Assembly: GCA_009691855.1 (NCBI GenBank)
Contig: SIAI01000005.1
Location: 1 to 64,000 of the forward strand
Origin: Planctomycetota bacterium
GTDB taxonomy: Bacteria; Planctomycetota; UBA1135; GCA-002686595
Length of the DNA stretch: 64,000 nt
Direction: 5' to 3'
Shown here piece after piece: positions 8,064-14,921 of the stretch. The position numbers and the translations under genes were made by a program. The notes below the pieces were generated by a model. It had not been told where the DNA came from, searched no databases, and saw only the letters and a list, made by a program, of their open reading frames with translations. How positions within the stretch are numbered: the first letter of the stretch is position 1; each line of letters opens with the position of its first letter.

Positions 8064-8777
8064 CTAGCCCGCCGCCAGGACCTCGACCGGGATGCCCGTC
8101 TTGGTCGTCACGAGCTCGGCGATCTGGCTCATGCGGCTCTTGGAGATCGGCATCTCCTTCTTGCCCTTGGCTTTGGCCGGGGTGCTGATGTGCACTCCGG
8201 CGGGGCGGATCTCGGTCAGCTTGGTGATCCAGGCCTTCACCTCGGTCTCGTTGCTGTTGTCCACTTCACCGCGCACGAAGCGCGTCTGGACGATCAGTCG
8301 CTCGGCGCCGAGGCGCCCGAGGCTCTCCACCACGCCCTTGAACTGCTTGGGGTTGGAGCCGGTGAGGGCTGCCCAGGTCTTCTGCGTACCGGCGTCAAGG
8401 CGCAGGATAGTCTGATCGAAGAAGGTCAGCGCGTGGCGCAGGTTGGGAGAGTCCAGCGGGGTCGCATCCGCCACCAGACACATCAGCGCCTTCGGGAAGT
8501 GCTTGTCCAGGAGCTGGCGCACGTTCTCGCAGATCTGGTGGAACTCCGGGTGCTTTGTGGGGCCTTCGTTGCCCGCTTCTACCACCAGGGCCTGGATCTT
8601 GTCGGCGGCACGAACGAGCTCGATGAGCTTGCGCGCCACGGCCGTCACCACGATCGCCTGACTCGGGAAGCGATTCGCCCGCAGGGTCCCGATCGTCGGG
8701 CGGACGATCACAGCGCGTCCGAGGCGGACGTAATCAATAGGGCCGAGGACGATCTCCTCTTGGAGACGTGAGATCAT
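8064..8777 (-). CDS. Radical-SAM-like protein lacking the CxxxCxxC cluster motif
   Basis: A 237-residue protein. Its start LGPIDYVRLGRAV parallels the FGPVPSRRLGxSLG opening of a well-known radical SAM family, and the barrel landmarks follow in order: VEAGNEGPTKHPEF (for the GxGEPT motif), a LVADATPLDSPNLR strand (for LLTNGTLL), ILRLDAGTQKTW, a VQTRFVRG strand and PAGVHIST. The segment that should hold CxxxCxxC is RPTIGTLRANRFPSQAI, with no cysteine; only two Cys exist in the whole protein. It is therefore read as a non-catalytic barrel relative. The ORF track starts at TTG 8837; ATG 8777 starts the homologous region and is preferred. Co-transcribed with the ABC ATPase (5 bp gap). Confidence 0.7.
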   Translation of the reverse strand: MISRLQEEIVLGPIDYVRLGRAVIVRPTIGTLRANRFPSQAIVVTAVARKLIELVRAADKIQALVVEAGNEGPTKHPEFHQICENVRQLLDKHFPKALMCLVADATPLDSPNLRHALTFFDQTILRLDAGTQKTWAALTGSNPKQFKGVVESLGRLGAERLIVQTRFVRGEVDNSNETEVKAWITKLTEIRPAGVHISTPAKAKGKKEMPISKSRMSQIAELVTTKTGIPVEVLAAG

Positions 8778-8905
8778 TGGGAGGCGAAGGGAGCCAAAGT
8801 GAAAAGGGCGGGGAACCGCCCCAGGGGGCCTGGTCAATTGCAGCCCACAATGCCAGGCCTCCTATCCTAGCTTCAAACCCCTCCAACAACGAGCCGTTCT
8901 ACCCT

Positions 8906-9130
8906 CTACTGGCTGTTCGAGTCCGGTGGGTAGTTCCGTGCTGGGCGTAGGGCCCAGGCGAGGAGCGCGAGGGCGAGTCCCGTGCGCAGGGGGTGCTGGG
9001 CGGCGGTCCGCGCCCAGCGCAGGGGCAAGGGCTCGGCCGAGGCCGCGGGGTGGGAGTCGTTCCAGGCGAGGAGCGCTCCGACCAGCAGGGCGCAGGCGAT
9101 TCCGATGCAGGTGGTGGCGGACGGTTTCAT
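8906..9130 (-). CDS. Small two-span membrane protein, unknown
   Basis: A 74-residue ORF with two hydrophobic segments (CIGIACALLVGALLAW and TGLALALLAWAL) separated by a polar loop, ending in a short polar tail. The composition and ATG start are compatible with a genuine small inner-membrane protein, but I recognise no family. It sits upstream of, and on the opposite strand to, nuoA; the 191 bp between them (9131-9321) must hold any divergent promoters, though I could not identify convincing -35/-10 boxes. Could also be a chance ORF in GC-rich DNA. Confidence 0.45.
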   Translation of the reverse strand: MKPSATTCIGIACALLVGALLAWNDSHPAASAEPLPLRWARTAAQHPLRTGLALALLAWALRPARNYPPDSNSQ

Positions 9131-9321
9131 GCGCCTAGGACCGCCCGCCTCGACCCGCGGTCACACGTGAGGGTGGGATTCGCTTGCTTGGCCGCTATCC
9201 TATCGCCCCCTGAACTCGAAGGCCGCGCGCGCCGAACACGGCGAGTCTTCGCTCCCCAACGCCACGCTTCACTCACGCCCCTCCTGGCGCTGAAATCCTC
9301 CCGCCTACCCCTGCGGACCGG

Positions 9322-9855
9322 ATGTACTTCGACTACCTGAACGCCCTCGTCTTCGCCGCGGTCGGGTTCGTTTTCGTCTTCGCGAACCTCATCCTGGCCT
9401 CGGTCCTGCGCCCCAAGCGCAAGACCGACGTGGGGCTCGAGACCTACGAGTGCGGCGAGGAGACGATCGGCGACGCCTGGATCCAGTTCGACATCCGCTA
9501 CTACACGGTGGCGCTGGTCTACGTCATCTTCGCCGTCGAGATCGCGTTCCTGTTCCCGTGGGCGCTGGTTCTGGGCGACGCGGTGGCGAACCAGGGCGCG
9601 GCCAAGGGTGCCGGGATCGGGGCCTTCGTGCTGCTCGAGGGCGTGCTGTTCATCGTGATCCTGTTCCTCGGCCTCGCCTACGTCTGGGCCAAGGGCGATC
9701 TCGACTGGGTGCTCTCCTACCGCCACTCGACCTACCAGCCCCCGGAGCTGCGCGCGAAGATCAACCTGCCGCAGGTCAAGGAGATCGAGGCCGCGCAGGA
9801 GGCCCAGAAGGCCGCCGAGCCCAAACCCGCCCCGGACACCGAAGAGGCCGCCTGA
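9322..9855 (+). CDS. nuoA: NADH-quinone oxidoreductase subunit A
   Basis: A 177-residue membrane subunit of complex I with three transmembrane helices and the conserved loop [23 protein letters not shown], whose Cys and acidic residues lie near the quinone cavity. The core ends at about residue 135. A tail of some 40 residues rich in Ala, Lys, Glu and Pro follows and is not part of the usual 115-145-residue subunit. First gene of the operon; its TGA overlaps the nuoB ATG. Confidence 0.96.
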   Translation: MYFDYLNALVFAAVGFVFVFANLILASVLRPKRKTDVGLETYECGEETIGDAWIQFDIRYYTVALVYVIFAVEIAFLFPWALVLGDAVANQGAAKGAGIGAFVLLEGVLFIVILFLGLAYVWAKGDLDWVLSYRHSTYQPPELRAKINLPQVKEIEAAQEAQKAAEPKPAPDTEEAA

Positions 9856-10355
9856 TGGGACTGCTCGAGCGTCAGTTCGAAGAGAACGTGCTGACCACGA
9901 AGGTGGACTGGCTCCTGAACTGGTGCCGCATGTCCAGCATCTGGCCGATGACGTTCGGTCTGGCCTGCTGCGCGATCGAGATGATGGCGGTCGGCTGCGC
10001 GCACCACGACATCGACCGCTTCGGTGCCGGCGCCTTCCGCGCCTCGCCGCGCCAGTCGGATCTGATGATCGTGGCGGGTACGGTCAACTTCAAGATGGCC
10101 GAGCGCATCAAGCGCCTCTACGACCAGATGCCCGGGCCGAAGTACGTGATCGCGATGGGCGCGTGCGCCACCGGCGGCGGGCCCTATTACAAGTACGGCT
10201 ACACGGTCGTGAAGGGCGTCGACCGCGTCGTGCCGGTGGACGTGTACGTGGCCGGCTGTCCGCCGCGCCCCGAGGCCCTGCTCGAGGGCCTGATGAAGCT
10301 GCAGCAGAAGATCCAGCAGTCCTCCGTCGTCCGCCGCCCGGCGCGCACGGCATAG
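9855..10355 (+). CDS. nuoB: NADH-quinone oxidoreductase subunit B (N2 cluster)
   Basis: A 166-residue peripheral-arm subunit. It carries all ligands of the terminal [4Fe-4S] cluster N2: the tandem Cys pair in [10 protein letters not shown], Cys in MGACATGGG and Cys in [11 protein letters not shown]2 hands electrons to quinone at the interface with NuoD. The length is normal. The gene overlaps nuoA by the ATGA junction and is followed by nuoC after 4 bp. Confidence 0.97.
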   Translation: MGLLERQFEENVLTTKVDWLLNWCRMSSIWPMTFGLACCAIEMMAVGCAHHDIDRFGAGAFRASPRQSDLMIVAGTVNFKMAERIKRLYDQMPGPKYVIAMGACATGGGPYYKYGYTVVKGVDRVVPVDVYVAGCPPRPEALLEGLMKLQQKIQQSSVVRRPARTA

Positions 10356-10359
10356 CAGC

Positions 10360-10878
10360 ATGGAGTTCCGGGGGATCCTCGACCGCTTGCGCGCCATCGG
10401 TGCGCCGGGCTTGCTCGGCCACGACGAGCCGCGCGGAGCCGATCCGGCGGACAAGAAGGACAAGGGCCGCGCGGGCGATCCGTTCGTGCTCGTGGACCCG
10501 CAGCGCTTGCCGGCGTTCCTCGAGGTCTGTCGCGACGACGAGCGCCTGGCGTTCGACATCCTGATCGACCTCACCGCCGCCGACCCGTCCAAGGACGATC
10601 CGAACCTGTGGGTGCTGGTGCACCTGCTCTCGCTGGCCTACCGCCAGCGCCTGACGGTGAAGTGCGCCCTGTCCAAAGCTGCGGCGACGATGCCCACCAG
10701 CGTCACCGTCCACCGCGGCGCGCAGTGGCACGAGCGCGAGTGTGGCGAGATGTTCGGCATCACCTTCGCCGGACACCCCGATCCGCGCCACATCCTGCTG
10801 CCCGAGGACTGGCTCGGCTTCCCGCTGCGCAAGGACTACGTCTTCCCCGACGAGTACCACGGGATCTCCTGCAAGTAG
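10360..10878 (+). CDS. nuoC: NADH-quinone oxidoreductase subunit C
   Basis: A 172-residue 30-kDa-type subunit of the peripheral arm. The signature GAQWHERECGEMFGITFAGHPD followed by HILLPEDWLGFPLRKDY is diagnostic. A linker rich in charged residues (about 25-45, ADKKDKGRAGD) precedes the core. NuoC and NuoD are separate genes here, unlike the NuoCD fusion of enterobacteria. Two bases separate it from nuoD. Confidence 0.96.
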   Translation: MEFRGILDRLRAIGAPGLLGHDEPRGADPADKKDKGRAGDPFVLVDPQRLPAFLEVCRDDERLAFDILIDLTAADPSKDDPNLWVLVHLLSLAYRQRLTVKCALSKAAATMPTSVTVHRGAQWHERECGEMFGITFAGHPDPRHILLPEDWLGFPLRKDYVFPDEYHGISCK

Positions 10879-10880
10879 CC

Positions 10881-12068
10881 ATGTCCCAGAGCACCACCCT
10901 GCCGACGGCCGCCGCGGGAACGGGCGAACGCGAGTTCATGCTCGACGTGCGCACGCAGGACATGGAGGTCAACATGGGCCCGCAGCACCCCGCCACGCAC
11001 GGGGTGATGCGCATCCTGATTCGCGCCGACGGCGAGATCTGCACCGGCGCCCAGCCGCACCTCGGCTACCTGCATCGCTGCGCCGAGAAGATCGGCGAGA
11101 ACGTCGAGTGGCTGCAGTACCTGCCGTACACCGACCGCTATGACTACCTGGCGGCGATGAACAACAACTTGGGCTACTCGATGGCGGTCGAGAAGCTCAT
11201 GGGGATCGAGATCCCGCGGCGCGCGCTGATGATCCGCACGATCTGTGCCGAGCTGAATCGCATCGGCTCGCACCTGGTCGCCTTCGGCACCTACGGGCTC
11301 GACCTCGGCGCCATCACGCCCTTCCTGTACATGTTCCGGGAGCGCGAGTGGATGATGGCGCTCTTCGAGAAGATCTGCGGCGCGCGCCTGACCTACAGCT
11401 ACATCCGCATCGGCGGCGTGTTCAACGACGCGCCCCCGGGCTGGCTGAGCGAGGTCGAGCGCTTCTGCGACACCTTCGAGGAGAAGTGGCAGGAGTACGT
11501 CGACCTCCTGATGGTCAACCACATCTTCGTGCAGCGCACCGCCAACATCGGCGTGATCCCGAAGGCCATGGCGCTCGATTTCGGCCTCACCGGTCCGATG
11601 TTGCGCGGCAGCGGCGTCGACTGGGACCTGCGCCGCGACATGCCCTACGAGCTCTACGCCGAGATCTGGAAGTCCGGTTGCTTCCAGATCCCGCTCGGCA
11701 AGGGCGAGCGCGGCACGCTGGGCGATTGCTGGGACCGCGCCTACGTGCGCGTGATGGAGATGATCGAGTCGATCAAGATCGTGCGCTGGTGCCTGGACTC
11801 GATCGCGCCCGGCCCGGTCATCGCCGAGATCCCCAAGACCCTGCGCGTGCCGGCCGGCGAAGCCTACGTGGGCATCGAGAACCCGCGCGGCGAGCTCGGC
11901 CACTACGTCGTCTCCGACGGTGGCAAGGTCGCCGTGCGCTGCCGCGTGCGCGGGCCCTCGTTCACCAACCTGGCCGTGCTGGAGGAGCTCCTGCCCGGCG
12001 CGCTGATCGCCGACTCGATCGCCATCATCGGCTCGACCGACATCGTGGTGGGGGAGACGGATCGCTGA
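10881..12068 (+). CDS. nuoD: NADH-quinone oxidoreductase subunit D
   Basis: A 395-residue 49-kDa-type subunit forming the quinone-binding site with NuoB. The conserved NMGPQHPATHGVMR loop (His and Asp/Tyr contacts to quinone) is intact, as are the family motifs HRCAEK, YTDRYDYLA and LDFGLTGPMLRGSG and the C-terminal DSIAIIGSTDIVVGETDR end. I start it at ATG 10881; the longer ORF in the track reads through nuoC. Its TGA overlaps the ATG of nuoH, so nuoE, nuoF and nuoG are skipped altogether at this locus. Confidence 0.97.
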   Translation: MSQSTTLPTAAAGTGEREFMLDVRTQDMEVNMGPQHPATHGVMRILIRADGEICTGAQPHLGYLHRCAEKIGENVEWLQYLPYTDRYDYLAAMNNNLGYSMAVEKLMGIEIPRRALMIRTICAELNRIGSHLVAFGTYGLDLGAITPFLYMFREREWMMALFEKICGARLTYSYIRIGGVFNDAPPGWLSEVERFCDTFEEKWQEYVDLLMVNHIFVQRTANIGVIPKAMALDFGLTGPMLRGSGVDWDLRRDMPYELYAEIWKSGCFQIPLGKGERGTLGDCWDRAYVRVMEMIESIKIVRWCLDSIAPGPVIAEIPKTLRVPAGEAYVGIENPRGELGHYVVSDGGKVAVRCRVRGPSFTNLAVLEELLPGALIADSIAIIGSTDIVVGETDR

Positions 12069-13252
12069 TGCTCGCCGCCGTGCTGTTCGCGGGCGCGCCC
12101 CAGTCGGGCACGAACCCGATCCAGGGGCTGCTGGAGCAAGTCGCGCCCGCGGCCGTACCGGCCTGGGCCGTGGTCGCGGCGACGATCGGCATCGGCGTGG
12201 GCATCACCGTCGCGATCGTCTCGGTCATCGCCATGTTCGGCACCTGGATGGAGCGCAAGGTCTCGGGCCACATCCAGTGCCGCTACGGTCCGATGCGCGC
12301 GGGCTGGCACGGCTGGCTGCAGCCGCTGGCGGACGGCGTGAAGCTCTTGCTCAAGGAAGATCTGGTGCCCAAGGGCGCCGACCGCGTGCTGTACGTGATC
12401 GCGCCGGCGATCGTGCTGGCCAGCGTGCTGGCGGCGATGGCGGTCTTCCCGCTCGCGCCGAACTTCTACTTCGCCGACATCGACCTGGGGATCTTCTTCA
12501 TCCTGGCGATGACCTCGACCACCACCATCGGCGTGGTCATGGCCGGCTGGAGCTCGAACTCGAAGTGGTCGCTGTACGGCTCGATGCGCGAGGCCGCGCA
12601 GGTGATCGCCTACGAGATCCCGCTCGGCATCTCGCTGCTCGTGCCGATCATGGTCGCCGGCTCGTTCAACCTGATCGAGGTGAGCAACGACCAGGCCGGT
12701 TGGATGGGCATGAACTGGTACATCTGGCCCTGGGTCAACCCGTTCATGCTGCCGGCCTTCGTGCTGTTCTTCATCGCCATCCTGGCCGAGACCAAGCGCG
12801 CGCCCTTCGACCTGCCCGAAGCCGAGTCCGAGCTCGTGGCCGGCTTCATGACCGAATACTCGGGCATCCGCTGGAGCTTCTTCTTCATGGAGGAGTACGC
12901 GGCGATGTTCCTGTACTCCGCCGTGGGCGCGTTCTTCTTCTTCGGCGGCTTCGAGAGCCCGCTGACCTGGCTGGTGCGCCACCAGTTCGGTCTGACCGTC
13001 GGCGTGCAGGCCGAGGCCTGGTCGCTCGGCGCGATCCTGCTCACGCTGACCTCGGCCTTGACCATCGTCGTCAAGGGCTTCGCCGGCGTGTTCCTGATGA
13101 TGTGGTTGCGCTGGACGCTGCCGCGCGTGCGCATCGACCAGGTCATGACGCTCGGCTACAAGTACCTGACCCCGTTGGCCCTGGTGTGCGTGCTCGGCGC
13201 CGGCCTGTGGGAAGTATTCGTCAAGGGCTTCTTGCCCTGGAGGAACGGATGA
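12068..13252 (+). CDS. nuoH: NADH-quinone oxidoreductase subunit H
   Basis: A 394-residue membrane subunit with about eight to nine helices at the junction of the peripheral and membrane arms. Family motifs present: WMERKVSGHIQCRYGPMRAGWHGWLQPLADGVKLLLKED, then AETKRAPFDLPEAESELVAGFMTEYSG, which holds the Glu cluster of the E-channel linking quinone chemistry to proton pumping. The N-terminal extension of about 35 residues (MLAAVLFAGAPQSGTNP) contains an extra hydrophobic stretch. The TGA overlaps the start of nuoI by 4 bp. Confidence 0.97.
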   Translation: MLAAVLFAGAPQSGTNPIQGLLEQVAPAAVPAWAVVAATIGIGVGITVAIVSVIAMFGTWMERKVSGHIQCRYGPMRAGWHGWLQPLADGVKLLLKEDLVPKGADRVLYVIAPAIVLASVLAAMAVFPLAPNFYFADIDLGIFFILAMTSTTTIGVVMAGWSSNSKWSLYGSMREAAQVIAYEIPLGISLLVPIMVAGSFNLIEVSNDQAGWMGMNWYIWPWVNPFMLPAFVLFFIAILAETKRAPFDLPEAESELVAGFMTEYSGIRWSFFFMEEYAAMFLYSAVGAFFFFGGFESPLTWLVRHQFGLTVGVQAEAWSLGAILLTLTSALTIVVKGFAGVFLMMWLRWTLPRVRIDQVMTLGYKYLTPLALVCVLGAGLWEVFVKGFLPWRNG

Positions 13253-13803
13253 CCGCCACGACGAAGTACTTCAGGAACGTCTACGACACGCTCAAGACCA
13301 CTCTGGTGGGCATGCGCATCACCGGGAAGTACCTGCTGCAGAAGCCGATCACGGTGCAGTACCCGGACGAGCGCCTGCCGATCCCCAACCGCTATCGCGG
13401 GATCCACTACCTCGAGCAGGAGAAGTGCATCGAGTGCCTGGCCTGCGCGCGCGCCTGCCCGATCGACTGCATCGAGATGGACGCGGTGCGGCACGGCAAG
13501 GAGCTCGAGTGGATCACGTTCACGCTCGACTACCAGAAGTGCATGTTCTGCGAGCTGTGCGTGTACCCGTGCCCCAAGGACTGCATCCACATGGGCACCG
13601 AGTTCGCGTTCGTCAGCTACGACCGCAGCGAGTTCGTGCACGACCTGCTCTCCTACCGCGGCATGTCGCGCGACGCCAAGACGCGCATGCTCGAGGCCGA
13701 GCAGAAGAAGAAGGCCAAGGAAGAGGCCAAGAAGGCCAAGGAAGCCGCCAAGGCCGCGCTGAAGGCCGAGGCCGAGGGCAAGGAAGCCGCGGGCCAGAAC
13801 TGA
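13249..13803 (+). CDS. nuoI: NADH-quinone oxidoreductase subunit I (two 4Fe-4S)
   Basis: A 184-residue ferredoxin-like subunit with both [4Fe-4S] motifs: CIECLACARACP and CMFCELCVYPCPKDC, ligating clusters N6a and N6b. After the core, a C-terminal tail of about 40 residues (QKKKAKEEAKKAKEAAKAALK and on) is a highly charged, probably helical Lys/Glu/Ala run absent from the usual subunit; it resembles the extra tail on NuoA. The stop is followed within 3 bp by a palindromic repeat that separates it from nuoJ. Confidence 0.96.
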   Translation: MTATTKYFRNVYDTLKTTLVGMRITGKYLLQKPITVQYPDERLPIPNRYRGIHYLEQEKCIECLACARACPIDCIEMDAVRHGKELEWITFTLDYQKCMFCELCVYPCPKDCIHMGTEFAFVSYDRSEFVHDLLSYRGMSRDAKTRMLEAEQKKKAKEEAKKAKEAAKAALKAEAEGKEAAGQN

Positions 13804-13806
13804 GTC

Positions 13807-13968
13807 CATGGGCCCGTCCAAGAATCAGTTCGCAGTTGCGCCGGCCCTCGTCGTCGCTGGCTGCGTTGCGGCTCCTCGGAAACCATGCAGGTTGCCTGCG
13901 TCGCCGCGCCTTGCCATCGGCGATGATGGCTCGCCGAAACTGCGAACTCATTCTTGGACGAGCCCATG
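13807..13968. repeat. Palindromic MITE-like element inside the nuo operon
   Basis: A 162 bp element with 34 bp terminal inverted repeats: 13807-13840 matches the reverse complement of 13935-13968 in 31 of 34 positions (CATGGGC..CGTCCAAGAAT core). It begins 3 bp after the nuoI stop and its last three bases are the ATG of nuoJ. CATG at both ends may be a 4 bp target duplication rather than part of the repeat. In the mRNA the arms would form a long stem between nuoI and nuoJ. No ORF inside is credible. Confidence 0.85.
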
Positions 13969-14619
13969 AAAGAGCCGGCCCTGCAGCGGATCTTCTACGG
14001 CGCGCTGGCCCTGCTGGGGCTGTGCGCGCTGGGTGTCGGTCTGGCCAAGGCCGGCTGGAGCGGCGTGGCCTTCGCGCTGTTCGCGTTCATGACTCTCGGC
14101 GGAGCGGTGATGTGCATCTGGGAGCGCTCGGTCGTGCGCAGCGCCTTCGCGCTGATGGCGACCTTCACCGGCGTCGCCGGGCTGTTCGTGCTGCTCGAGG
14201 CCGACTTCCTGGCCATGGCGCAGATCCTGATCTACGTCGGCGGGATCCTGGCGCTGCTGCTGTTCGCGGTCATGCTCACGCCGCCCGACCTGAACGAGCG
14301 CAAGCTCTCGCGCCTGGCGGCGGGCGCGCTGTTCGTCGGCGCGGGCGCGCTGTACCTGGGCCTGAAAATCACCGACACGGCCCACTGGTTCGTGCGCGGT
14401 GCGCCGCTCGACGGCAACGTCGCCGCCAGCGGCTCGGCCGAGCGCATCGGCGTGGGCTTCCTGGCTGCCGGTCCCTACCAGACCAGCGCCGGCACCGAGC
14501 TCGGCTACGTGGTGGCCTTCGAGCTCGCCGCCATCGTCCTGACCGTGGCGCTGGTCGCGGCGGTCTACATCGCGCGTCGCAAGCCCTCCGACCTGCAACC
14601 CGAAGAGAAGGCCGGCTGA
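13966..14619 (+). CDS. nuoJ: NADH-quinone oxidoreductase subunit J
   Basis: A 217-residue membrane subunit with five predicted helices. The helix ADFLAMAQILIYVGGILALLLFAVML carries the conserved pi-bulge/Glu-Tyr region of NuoJ. The track starts at TTG 13954, which lies inside the repeat; ATG 13966 gives the family-like N-terminus MKEPALQRI. No Shine-Dalgarno sequence is seen, because the upstream bases belong to the palindrome arm, so translation may depend on coupling or a leaderless-like mode. TGA overlaps the nuoK ATG. Confidence 0.95.
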   Translation: MKEPALQRIFYGALALLGLCALGVGLAKAGWSGVAFALFAFMTLGGAVMCIWERSVVRSAFALMATFTGVAGLFVLLEADFLAMAQILIYVGGILALLLFAVMLTPPDLNERKLSRLAAGALFVGAGALYLGLKITDTAHWFVRGAPLDGNVAASGSAERIGVGFLAAGPYQTSAGTELGYVVAFELAAIVLTVALVAAVYIARRKPSDLQPEEKAG

Positions 14620-14921
14620 TGGGACTGGGAGCCTACGTGGCGGTCTCGGGCGCGCTCTTCGCGCTCGGCCTGATCGCGATCCTCGTGCGCCGCAACGTCA
14701 TCTACATCCTGATGGGGATCGAGATGATCCTGAACGCCGCGAACATCAACTTCGTGGCCTTCAACCGCTTCGGCTCGATGAAGCTCGACGGGCAGATGTT
14801 CGCGATCTTCACGATCATCCTGGCCGCGGCCGAGGCCGCCGTGGCGCTGGCCATCGTGCTCAACGTCTTCTACCTCTTCGACTCGATCAAACCGAGCGAA
14901 GCCGACCTCCTGCGCGAGTGA
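14619..14921 (+). CDS. nuoK: NADH-quinone oxidoreductase subunit K
   Basis: A 100-residue, three-helix subunit of exactly the usual length. It carries the two essential intramembrane glutamates in the contexts LMGIEMILNAANINFVAF and LAAAEAAVALAIVL, which form part of the central hydrophilic axis for proton transfer. Overlaps nuoJ and nuoL by 1 bp each, in line with tight translational coupling through the distal operon. Confidence 0.97.
   Translation: MGLGAYVAVSGALFALGLIAILVRRNVIYILMGIEMILNAANINFVAFNRFGSMKLDGQMFAIFTIILAAAEAAVALAIVLNVFYLFDSIKPSEADLLRE

Noticed and set aside
8890-8960. TTCGAGTCC reminiscent of a tRNA T-loop
   Set aside because: The flanking five-base stems do not pair and no acceptor, D or anticodon arms can be drawn; it lies at the end of a small ORF.
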